A stretch of DNA of 6,441 bases from Magnetovibrio sp. (GTDB lineage Bacteria; Pseudomonadota; Alphaproteobacteria; Rhodospirillales; Magnetovibrionaceae), in assembly GCA_016763895.1 (NCBI GenBank), contig JAESSV010000185.1:1-6441 (forward strand), in the 5' to 3' direction. Below the pieces are notes generated by a model. That model did not search any database. It saw only the letters and a list, made by a program, of their open reading frames with translations, and was not told the DNA's origin. Every line of letters starts with the position of its first letter. The stretch's first letter is position 1. The position numbers and the translations under genes are program-made. This document shows positions 1 to 5,264 of the stretch, piece by piece.

Positions 1-2
1 TA

Positions 3-590
3 CGCGAAGTGTTGCGTCATAAAACGGTTGAATGCGCGACCATGGTGGAAATCGATCATTCGGTGGTGGATTTGTGCCAAGAACATTTGCCGGAAATATC
101 GGCGGGCGCATTTGATGATCCGCGCACAGAATTGATCATCGCCGACGGTGTGAAGTTCGTTGCCGAAACCGAATGCCGTTTTGACGTGGTGATTGTTGAT
201 TCAACGGACCCCATGGGGCCGGGGGAAGTTCTTTTTAGCGAAGATTTTTATGCGGGTTGTCAGCGTTGTTTGAAACCAGGCGGCGTCTTGGCGACCCAAA
301 ACGGGGTGCCGTTTTTTCAAGGCTCAGAAGTCACCGACACCGATCAACGCATGGGCAAGTGTTTCAAAGACAATGGCTTTTACACCGCCGTTGTGCCCAC
401 CTATGTCGGCGGCTTTATGACTTTGGGTTGGGGCAGTGATGATGTGGGGGTGCGGGGCGTGTCGGTTGAAACGTTGCGGGCTCGGTTCAAAACAGCTGAT
501 TTCACGACCCGGTATTACACGCCCGAAATGCACAAAGCCGCGTTTGCCTTGCCGCCGTTTATCAAAAATCTGTTACGCCCCTCGGTTTAG
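3..590 (+). CDS. speE: Spermidine synthase (polyamine aminopropyltransferase), 5'-truncated by window edge
   Basis: Cytoplasmic enzyme that transfers the aminopropyl group of decarboxylated S-adenosylmethionine to putrescine to give spermidine. The reading frame is open from base 3 (REVLRHKTVE), so the gene enters from outside the window and the in-frame GTG at 9 is not its start. 195 residues are visible. The family is usually about 285 residues, so roughly the first 90 are missing, including most of the N-terminal beta domain and the glycine-rich GGDGG loop. Visible Rossmann-fold marks are VEID (cofactor-binding acidic strand), ADGVKF, and the hallmark VDSTDPMGP near base 198, whose first Asp matches the catalytic base of characterised enzymes. 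LFSEDFY, LKPGG and VPTYVGGFMTLGW follow, as in E. coli SpeE. The stop TAG at 588-590 faces the fliP stop 4 bp away. It is not part of the flagellar system. Family assignment is confident. Confidence 0.93.
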   Translation, partial: REVLRHKTVECATMVEIDHSVVDLCQEHLPEISAGAFDDPRTELIIADGVKFVAETECRFDVVIVDSTDPMGPGEVLFSEDFYAGCQRCLKPGGVLATQNGVPFFQGSEVTDTDQRMGKCFKDNGFYTAVVPTYVGGFMTLGWGSDDVGVRGVSVETLRARFKTADFTTRYYTPEMHKAAFALPPFIKNLLRPSV

Positions 591-594
591 CGAG

Positions 595-1401
595 CTAACC
601 ACCGCCATAGCTGCGCACCAGGGACCCGACAATCATATACCAACCGTCAACCAAGACGAAGAAGATGACTTTAAACGGCAACGCAATAATGACCGGCGGC
701 AACATCATCATACCCATGGCCATCAAAACTGATGCCACAACCATGTCGATGATGAGAAACGGTACAAACATCAAAAACCCGATTTCAAAGGCGCGTTTGA
801 GTTCCGAAATCATGAACGCAGGGATCAAGACCCGAAGCGGCATGTTGGCTTGAACCTGTTCTGGGCTTAGCTTTGCCATATCCACAAAAAGAGCCAAATC
901 GTGTTCTTTAACGTGGGTCATCATGAATTTTTCAAACGGTACCACCGCCCGGCTCATGGCTTGGGCTTCATCGATGGTGCCATCCAAAAGCGGTTGCACC
1001 GCATCGTTATAGGTGGCTTGGAATGTGGGCATCATGATGAACATGGTCAAAAACAAGGCCAAAGAAATCAACACTTGGTTGGGGGGCGTTTGTTGGGTGC
1101 CCATGGCGGTGCGTAAAAAAGACAACACGATGACGATGCGGGTGAACGACGTCATCATGATCAATATGGACGGTGCCAAGGTCAAAATTGTCAGCAACAG
1201 GACCATTTGAATGATGCGTCCCGTCGAAGATGTTCCCCCTTGGGCGCCCAAATCCAAGGTCATGGACTGGGCCATGGCATCCATGGGGGTCATCCATAAA
1301 AAGCCCGCCAGCGCGATTGTAAAAAGGCTGAGTTTTAAAAGCGGTTTCACGGCCGGGGTCAGCTTGTGCGCAAGAGCGCGGGTGAATTTAAAAGCGGTCA
1401 T
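595..1401 (-). CDS. fliP: Flagellar type III export gate protein FliP
   Basis: Inner-membrane protein that, with FliQ and FliR, forms the helical export gate at the centre of the MS ring. The 268 residues are slightly more than the usual 245-250 because the N-terminus is longer. Residues about 22-44 are a hydrophobic signal peptide with a likely AMA|QS cleavage site after residue 44, as expected since FliP is made with a cleaved signal. The conserved block TSFTRIVIVLSFLRTAMGTQ (84-103) is followed by QTPPNQVLISLALFLTMFIM. The signature PAFMISELKRAFEIGF (194-209) leads into the last membrane segments and LPFKVIFFVLVDGW. The start ATG at 1401-1399 overlaps the TGA (1400-1398) of the frame-repaired fliO, so the two are translationally coupled. 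It lies on the strand opposite its partners fliQ and fliR. No terminator is seen before the convergent speE. Confidence 0.97.
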   Translation of the reverse strand: MTAFKFTRALAHKLTPAVKPLLKLSLFTIALAGFLWMTPMDAMAQSMTLDLGAQGGTSSTGRIIQMVLLLTILTLAPSILIMMTSFTRIVIVLSFLRTAMGTQQTPPNQVLISLALFLTMFIMMPTFQATYNDAVQPLLDGTIDEAQAMSRAVVPFEKFMMTHVKEHDLALFVDMAKLSPEQVQANMPLRVLIPAFMISELKRAFEIGFLMFVPFLIIDMVVASVLMAMGMMMLPPVIIALPFKVIFFVLVDGWYMIVGSLVRSYGGG

Positions 1402-1747
1402 GTTTTCCCACGTTCTTGCTGGATCGCATCGTCGTTGACCTGATCCAGGGCTTTCGAAAAATCAGCGACATTTTTTGAAGGTGCGACAATGTTCGTTTCG
1501 ACCACGGTTTCCGAGGTTGCTCCGATAAAATCAAGTGTTCCTGGTCATCCCGGCGCACCAAAACCAGACGCCGTTTGGCATCGATGGGCATCAATTCAAT
1601 CATGCCAAGGCGTTTTTCGGCGGCGCGCTTAAACGGGATTTGCGGCACGCCAAAGCCAAAGCGGCGCACCGCCAAAGCAAGCAGCCCAATCAAGGACAAG
1701 ACAAACAGCAAAGCCAAAATGAATTTTATGTAATTTACGGTATCCAT
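1398..1747 (-). CDS. fliO: Flagellar export assembly protein FliO, with an apparent one-base deletion
   Basis: Small bitopic membrane protein that helps FliP assemble. It has one membrane helix (about residues 8-27) and a cytoplasmic domain with the family hallmark LGMIELMPIDAKRRLVLVRRDDQEHLI (48-73, split in the DNA only by the later frame change). After residue 73 the frame as written gives unrelated sequence (SEQPRKPWSKRT...) and stops at 1388, inside fliP. Shifting back one base near 1527-1530, at a run of four T on the coding strand, restores the expected FliO ending: IGATSETVVETNIV, then VAPSKNVADFSKALDQ. That frame ends in TGA at 1400-1398, overlapping the fliP ATG as ATGA. The repaired product is about 116 residues, normal for FliO. 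The start ATG at 1747-1745 has AAGG about 9 bases upstream. The cause may be a homopolymer sequencing error, a real mutation, or less likely ribosomal slippage. Unrepaired coordinates are 1388-1747 (119 codons). Confidence 0.85.
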
Positions 1748-1750
1748 GAG

Positions 1751-1888
1751 TCAAGACCTTAGACGTTGTGCGCGGATGAGAAAAGCGTGCTGTCTGAAAG
1801 CCTTGCTGAGCCTGACTTTTTTGAGCCGGGCGCCCCTTGAAAGATTTAGAAAACGGGGAAGATTTAAAAAACGTTCCGATTCGCCCAT
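1751..1888 (-). CDS. Possible small basic ORF (45 codons) between the hypothetical gene and fliO
   Basis: The 142-bp gap between fliO and the next gene upstream holds one possible small ORF on the same strand. Its ATG at 1888-1886 lies one base after the upstream gene's TAA, with GAGAGG six bases before it, which is a good ribosome binding site. The stop at 1753-1751 is just before the fliO ATG. The 45-residue product is rich in Arg, Lys and Leu, has no membrane segment, and contains a tandem FLNLPR-FLNLSR. I do not recognise it. Operon position and Shine-Dalgarno sequence favour translation. The Arg-rich, low-complexity composition argues that it may be non-coding spacer. Treat as doubtful. 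Confidence 0.25.
   Translation of the reverse strand: MGESERFLNLPRFLNLSRGARLKKVRLSKAFRQHAFLIRAQRLRS
1842..1873. repeat. Short direct repeat, two 14-bp copies
   Basis: AGATTTAGAAAACG at 1842-1855 and AGATTTAAAAAACG at 1860-1873 differ at one base and are offset by 18 bp. The offset equals six codons and produces FLNLPR-FLNLSR in the small minus-strand ORF. It could be a slippage duplication or a paired binding site. Confidence 0.6.
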
Positions 1889-1889
1889 T

Positions 1890-2321
1890 TTAGGCCTCTC
1901 CGTCATCAGGATCGTTGCCATCATCATTGGTTTTCGGGGCGACAACAGGAGCCGGTGGTGGTTTTGGTGTGCCATAAGCCGTTCTTGCAGCCCGCCGTTT
2001 AAGGCTGTCTAAATTATCGTCGAGCAATTGTTGTTGTTGTTCAATGTCGACTTCAAGGGTGTCGAGAATTTCCAGCAAAGCGGTCAGGTGTTCTTTGAAC
2101 GATGCGGCAATTTCGGGGGGCGCTTTTGAAAGGGTTTGCGTGATGACCCGGACCCGGTCTTCAACGGCGCTGAGGTCGACCGTGCGGCCATCGGCCATTA
2201 AATCTTGGGATGCCGTAATCAGGGATGCTGTTTTTTCCAGTTCGTCTCGGATGATGCTTTCCGGGGACAGAGCCGGTAGGGGCGGGGAGGGTGGTGGCGT
2301 TGGGGGCATATGTTCGCTCAT
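1890..2321 (-). CDS. Hypothetical helical protein coupled to the FhlB-like gene
   Basis: I do not recognise this 143-residue protein with certainty. It starts at ATG 2321-2319, which overlaps the TGA (2320-2318) of the FhlB-like gene as ATGA; an upstream in-frame start is possible but would overlap that gene by more than 50 bases. Residues 1-20 are proline-rich and probably disordered. Residues 21-112 are predicted by eye to be amphipathic helices with heptad-like Leu/Ile spacing (FKEHLTALLEILDTLEVDIEQQQQLLDDNLDSL). The end is proline-rich, then acidic (NDDGNDPDDGEA). There is no signal peptide, membrane segment or catalytic motif, so it is likely cytoplasmic. Size, helical core, the NLDSL...TAYG stretch and setting among flagellar export genes recall FlgN/FliT-type export chaperones. 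That is inference. It could equally be a lineage-specific partner of FhlB. Confidence 0.8.
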   Translation of the reverse strand: MSEHMPPTPPPSPPLPALSPESIIRDELEKTASLITASQDLMADGRTVDLSAVEDRVRVITQTLSKAPPEIAASFKEHLTALLEILDTLEVDIEQQQQLLDDNLDSLKRRAARTAYGTPKPPPAPVVAPKTNDDGNDPDDGEA

Positions 2322-2704
2322 GGTTTTTGACCTTTGGTCTGGCCGCTTGTGGGCTTGATTCCATCGGGCCAAACTTTGTTTTTCTCATAGATATAGGACA
2401 ATATTTCGGCGACAACGGTAAAGGCTTCTAATGGGATTTCACTGTTGATGTCGACCTTGGATAAAATTTGCGCCAAGTCGGCATCTTTGCGAATCGTAAT
2501 GTCGTTGGCTTGGGCAACTTCAATGATTTGACGCGCCACCCAGCCTTCTCCCTTGGCCACCAGGCGTGGCGCGCTTTCCTGGTTAGGCTGATAGCTGATC
2601 GCCACAGCCAATTCAGCGTCGGAACCGGATGTTTCTGGGGACTTGGGTTTGCTCACGGGGGCCATCCTTAAGTTAATGCTCAATCGCATTGTGCCACGCA
2701 GCAC
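2318..2704 (-). CDS. fhlB: FlhB C-terminal-domain protein (FhlB-like)
   Basis: A free-standing version of the small C-terminal fragment of FlhB, without the membrane part. The core SAPRLVAKGEGWVARQIIEVAQANDI...LAQILSKVDINSEIPLEAFTVVAEILSYIY aligns with the C-terminus of the full FlhB in this same window (PILVAKG...IREVAEENDIPI...LARALYASVELDEEIPMEHYQAVAEVIGYV). The NPTH autocleavage motif is absent. The stretch before VAKG reads AVAISYQPNQESAP. In known bacteria such proteins can partly replace or modulate FlhB-C in substrate switching, so a role at the cytoplasmic face of the export gate is likely. The chosen start is GTG at 2704-2702 because AGAGGA lies six bases upstream (128 residues). 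ATG at 2665-2663 (115 residues) is the main alternative but has AAGG touching it with no spacer. It is first in the minus-strand operon, and its stop overlaps the next start. Confidence 0.88.
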   Translation of the reverse strand: MLRGTMRLSINLRMAPVSKPKSPETSGSDAELAVAISYQPNQESAPRLVAKGEGWVARQIIEVAQANDITIRKDADLAQILSKVDINSEIPLEAFTVVAEILSYIYEKNKVWPDGIKPTSGQTKGQKP

Positions 2705-2892
2705 TTAACATCCTCTGAATCACGTTTGGACAAATGATTCACTGAATCTTAAAAGATATGAGTCACACTCTATATGAGAATTATTGTTCCAGAATGGGAC
2801 GTGTCAATTTAAGGCTGGCTCAAACCCCAAAGAATAAAGGGTGAATTCGGTAGCGTTATGGTAATATACGCAAAAATGGACGGTGATTCGGC
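2705..2892. promoter_or_regulatory. Divergent control region between the fhlB-fliOP and flgB-flhB operons
   Basis: 188 bp without a gene, AT-richer than its flanks, between two divergent flagellar operons, so promoters in both directions are expected. Visible structure includes a cluster of TGAATCA half-sites at 2716-2748, direct ATATGAG copies at 2756-2762 and 2772-2778, and GAGT-CAC-ACTC at 2760-2770. CtrA-like TTAA-N7 boxes are imperfect, at 2705-2719 and 2809-2823. I could not find a convincing sigma-54 (GG-N10-GC) or sigma-28 box, nor a clear sigma-70 pair. Promoter positions therefore remain unassigned. Confidence 0.55.
2716..2748. repeat. Three TGAATCA-type half-sites forming overlapping inverted repeats
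   Basis: TGAATCA at 2716-2722 is inverted as TGATTCA at 2735-2741, and TGAATC recurs at 2743-2748. The last two form the palindrome GATTCA-C-TGAATC (2736-2748). The first two also pair as a hairpin extended by TTT (2725-2727) with AAA (2732-2734), closing a GGAC loop with a two-base bulge at 2723-2724. On the minus strand the hairpin ends at the AGAGGA before the fhlB GTG. It could be a DNA operator or an mRNA structure gating translation. No T-run follows, so it is not an intrinsic terminator. Confidence 0.6.
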
Positions 2893-3300
2893 ATGGATTT
2901 AAATAAACTTACGTTGCTTGGAATGCTTAAGGGACGCATGGGCTGGTTGGCTCGGCGCCAAGAGGTTTTGGCGCAAAACATCGCCAACTCTGATACCCCT
3001 AATTATAAACCTAAAGATTTGAAACCCTTGGATTTTAAGCGTTACCTAAGGGGGACACAGGCGCGCATTCCCCTTGCGACCACGTCCCCAAAACACTTTG
3101 CAGGAACGCGCAGTTCCATGTCGCCGTATGCCGAAATGCAGAATGTAAAAAGCTATGAAACCGCACCCAATGGCAATGCCGTGGTGTTGGAAGAACAAAT
3201 GGGCAAAATCAGCGAAACCCAACTGCAACATAGCCTTTCAACAGAACTGTACCGCAAACACATCGGTATGATTAAAATTGCCCTTGGTAAGGGCCGGTAA
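2893..3300 (+). CDS. flgB: Flagellar proximal rod protein FlgB
   Basis: Subunit of the proximal rod, exported through the flagellar type III apparatus and assembled on FliE beyond the cytoplasmic membrane. The 135 residues match the family. The N-terminal helix ends in the rod/hook family motif QNIANSDTPNYK (28-39), followed by PKDLKPLDF. The middle is variable, and the C-terminal part (NGNAVVLEEQMGKISETQLQHSLSTELYRKHIGMIKIAL) forms the second helix of the D0 coiled coil. There is no Sec signal, as expected. It is the first gene of the plus-strand operon. The start ATG at 2893 is the family-typical one. GGACGG lies rather far upstream, so the ribosome binding site is weak. The next gene, flgC, starts 59 bp downstream. 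Confidence 0.96.
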   Translation: MDLNKLTLLGMLKGRMGWLARRQEVLAQNIANSDTPNYKPKDLKPLDFKRYLRGTQARIPLATTSPKHFAGTRSSMSPYAEMQNVKSYETAPNGNAVVLEEQMGKISETQLQHSLSTELYRKHIGMIKIALGKGR

Positions 3301-3329
3301 TTTGGGTAAGCGTAATTTTGGGCGAGCGT
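3301..3329. repeat. Imperfect 13-bp direct repeat in the flgB-flgC spacer
   Basis: TTTGGGTAAGCGT at 3301-3313 and TTTGGGCGAGCGT at 3317-3329 agree at 11 of 13 bases, offset 16 bp. It begins directly after the flgB stop and may reflect a small tandem duplication. No function is visible. Confidence 0.45.
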
Positions 3330-3359
3330 TGTTTGAATTCGGAAGTAATAGAGGTTATA

Positions 3360-3770
3360 ATGGACGATCTGCTGAGAACTTTGAGGATTTCTGCTGCTGG
3401 GATGAAGGTTCAAGGAACACGTTTGCGCGTGATTTCTGAAAACGTCGCCAACGCTGATTCTCTGCCGACTCAGCCGGGATCTTTACCCTATCGTCGTAAA
3501 ATCATCACGTTTCGAAATCAACTTGACCGGACCATTGGGGTGAATACGGTTCGCGTCAATCGCATTAAGTCAGATATGTCCGAATTTTCCAAACGCCTGG
3601 ATCCTTCACACCCCGCGGCGGGGCCGGATGGCTATGTTTTGGCCCCGAACGTAAATGCACTTATTGAAATGACCGATATGCGAGAAGCGCAACGGTCATA
3701 TGAAGCCAACCTAAACGTTATGAAATCTTCAAAGTCGATGCTGCAACAAACCATTGGGCTTATGCGTTAA
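3360..3770 (+). CDS. flgC: Flagellar proximal rod protein FlgC
   Basis: Second proximal rod subunit, exported and stacked with FlgB. I place the start at ATG 3360 because GAGG lies five bases upstream (3351-3354) and the protein then begins MDDLLRTLRISAAGMKVQ, as FlgC proteins do. The frame is open further upstream but that part does not look like FlgC. It has 136 residues. The N-terminal motif SAAGMKVQGTRLRVISENVANADS (11-34) and PYRRKI are typical of the family. The C-terminus PNVNALIEMTDMREAQRSYEANLNV, ending in LQQTIGLMR, is the conserved FlgC D0 helix. It follows flgB and precedes fliE by 39 bp, the usual flgB-flgC-fliE order. Confidence 0.96.
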   Translation: MDDLLRTLRISAAGMKVQGTRLRVISENVANADSLPTQPGSLPYRRKIITFRNQLDRTIGVNTVRVNRIKSDMSEFSKRLDPSHPAAGPDGYVLAPNVNALIEMTDMREAQRSYEANLNVMKSSKSMLQQTIGLMR

Positions 3771-3809
3771 TACTTTGAATTGATATGAAAAAAAACAGGA
3801 GACTCAGCC

Positions 3810-4142
3810 ATGGCTATTGATCCCTTAGCAAACATTGCCCGTGCCACTCAGGCCTATGACCAGGCGCAAAAAAGCGGCATTGCCACCAATGCCATCCCGG
3901 TTCAAGACCCGCTTCCCCAAGGGCAAGGTACGTTCGGCAGTTTGGTTCAAAATTATGTCGATCAGGCTCAACAAATTGGTCGTGTTGGCGAACAAGTGTC
4001 AATTATGGGCCTTCAAGGCCAAGCCGATATGGCGCAAGTTGCGACCGCCGTGAGCGAAGCTGAAATTACCTTGCAAACAGTTGTTGCTGTTCGGGATAAA
4101 GTGGTTGATGCTTATCGCGAAATTCTTCGCATGCCCATGTAA
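3810..4142 (+). CDS. fliE: Flagellar hook-basal body protein FliE
   Basis: Small adaptor that joins the MS ring and export gate to the FlgB rod, and the first substrate to be exported. The 110 residues are normal. The N-terminal third is variable. The conserved part begins at TFGSLVQNYVDQA (41-53) and includes the block ADMAQVATAVSEAEITLQTVVAVRDKVVDAYREILRMPM at the C-terminus, where VRDKVVDAYREI matches the family's VR-K-V-AY-EI pattern. GGAGA about 8 bases before the ATG (3795-3799 region) gives a clear ribosome binding site. There is no Sec signal. fliQ follows after 27 bp. Confidence 0.95.
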   Translation: MAIDPLANIARATQAYDQAQKSGIATNAIPVQDPLPQGQGTFGSLVQNYVDQAQQIGRVGEQVSIMGLQGQADMAQVATAVSEAEITLQTVVAVRDKVVDAYREILRMPM

Positions 4143-4169
4143 GAGCCTGCTTTTGATCGGATCCGCTTG

Positions 4170-4436
4170 ATGGACGAAACCAGTGTTTTAGAGATCGCTC
4201 GTGAAGCCCTGAAGGTTGTTCTTTTGGTGTCGGGGCCGGTGATGTTGATCGGTGTGTTGGTGGGCTTGATCATCGCGTTGTTCCAAGCGCTCACCACCAT
4301 TCAAGAAATAACCCTGACGTTTGTTCCAAAAATTGTTGTGATCTTTATGACAATCGTCATTTTCCTGCCCTTTATGATGACCACGGTGATTGAATTTTCC
4401 AATACCCTGTTCGATCAAATCGCGTCCAACGGTTAG
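4170..4436 (+). CDS. fliQ: Flagellar export gate protein FliQ
   Basis: Very small membrane protein. Several copies pack around FliP and FliR in the export gate. With the ATG at 4170 it has 88 residues, the normal length; a TTG codon just before is in frame but GGAT at 4159-4162 fits the ATG. Two hydrophobic helices (about 15-38 and 53-75) flank the conserved loop FQALTTIQEITLTFVPKI (38-55), the family signature. The N-terminal MDETSVLEIAREAL is also typical. It lies between fliE and fliR, and its partner fliP is on the opposite strand more than 2.7 kb away. Confidence 0.97.
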   Translation: MDETSVLEIAREALKVVLLVSGPVMLIGVLVGLIIALFQALTTIQEITLTFVPKIVVIFMTIVIFLPFMMTTVIEFSNTLFDQIASNG

Positions 4437-4465
4437 GCGGGGTCGGGAATGAGACTGGACCTTGG

Positions 4466-5254
4466 ATGTTAAGCCAGCTCATTAACTTAAATCTTTTTGC
4501 CTTTTTGTTGGTGTTCAGCCGTATCGGAGCCGCATTTACCCTGTTGCCCGGTATTGGCTCGAAACAAGTCACCATGCCCGCACGTCTTGTTTTTGCTCTT
4601 GCGGTGAGCTTTGTGATGACGCCGGCCCTTATGGAATTTTTGCCCGCTGAACCCGTTGCCATGTCGGCGTTGGTGTTGTTGTTGGCCTCTGAGATCACCA
4701 TCGGTGTATTTTTGGGCGTTATCCCGCGTATTTTTATGTCAGCCTTGCAAACCACAGGAACCATCATGGCCATGTTGGCTTCCTTGTCGACCATGTTTGC
4801 CCCGGACCCCATTGCGGAACAACAAAGTTCGGCTTTGTCCGCTTATTTGGGGCTGATTGCGATTACGTTGGTGTTTGTCACCAACACCCACCATCTGATG
4901 ATTATGGCAATCGTCGACAGTTACAACCTGTTTACGCCCGCCGACGGCCCGCCCATCGGGGATATGGCCGATTATTTGGCGCGTCAGGTTTCTTCAAGTT
5001 TTCGTCTTGGCGTACAATTGAGCGCCCCGTTTATTTTGGCGGGGCTGGTCTATAATTTAGCGATCGGCATCATGGGGCGCTTGATGCCCCAGTTGCCGAT
5101 TTTCTTCGTTGGTATGCCGATCCAAATTGGTTTGCAAATATATCTGTTGGCGATCAGCGTATCGTCTATCATATTGGTCTTTATGCGTTATTATACGGAC
5201 GGACTGCAAGCCTTGGTCGGCGTACAAGGGCTTTCATTAGGCCAGGGATTTTAA
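4466..5254 (+). CDS. fliR: Flagellar export gate protein FliR
   Basis: Inner-membrane protein present once per gate, completing the FliP5-FliQ4-FliR1 assembly known from structures. The 262 residues match the family. Several hydrophobic segments are visible (about 8-29, 40-60, 66-90, 126-150, 175-200, 213-240). Conserved features are the early FSRIGAAFTLLPG (17-29), the acidic-glycine stretch ASEITIGVFLGVIPRIF, VTNTHHLMIMAIVDSY (138-153), and the C-terminal LMPQLPIFFVGMPIQIGL (206-223). The start ATG at 4466 has GGA seven bases upstream; an ATG at 4449 is out of frame and soon stops. flhB starts 10 bp downstream, so the two are probably translated together. Confidence 0.96.
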   Translation: MLSQLINLNLFAFLLVFSRIGAAFTLLPGIGSKQVTMPARLVFALAVSFVMTPALMEFLPAEPVAMSALVLLLASEITIGVFLGVIPRIFMSALQTTGTIMAMLASLSTMFAPDPIAEQQSSALSAYLGLIAITLVFVTNTHHLMIMAIVDSYNLFTPADGPPIGDMADYLARQVSSSFRLGVQLSAPFILAGLVYNLAIGIMGRLMPQLPIFFVGMPIQIGLQIYLLAISVSSIILVFMRYYTDGLQALVGVQGLSLGQGF

Positions 5255-5264
5255 AGGGATATAG

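Noticed and set aside
1746..2012. Plus-strand open frame opposite the hypothetical gene and the fliO upstream gap
   Set aside because: No ribosome binding site, Arg/Cys-rich product, and antisense to a better supported gene.
2029..2043. TTG/CAA microsatellite in the hypothetical gene
   Set aside because: Only four CAA-type codons, giving a short poly-Gln run in a helical segment; too short to call a variable repeat.
2680..2704. TGGCAC on the minus strand as a sigma-54 promoter core
   Set aside because: GC does not fall 10 bases after the GG; the nearest GC pairs are at the wrong spacing, and the motif lies within the probable fhlB coding region.
2834..2860. TAAAG followed by GCG-TTATG as a sigma-28 promoter for flgB
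   Set aside because: The -10 part matches GCCGATAA only in its first two bases and the spacing is one short.
2862..2867. TAATAT as a -10 box for flgB
   Set aside because: No TTGACA-like element about 17 bases upstream.
3318..3359. Longer flgC start upstream of 3360
   Set aside because: The added 14 residues do not resemble FlgC, and GAGG at 3351-3354 is well placed for the ATG at 3360.
4372..4812. Long minus-strand open frame (146 codons) across fliQ and fliR
   Set aside because: Antisense shadow of fliR, whose family match is clear; composition is unlike a real protein.
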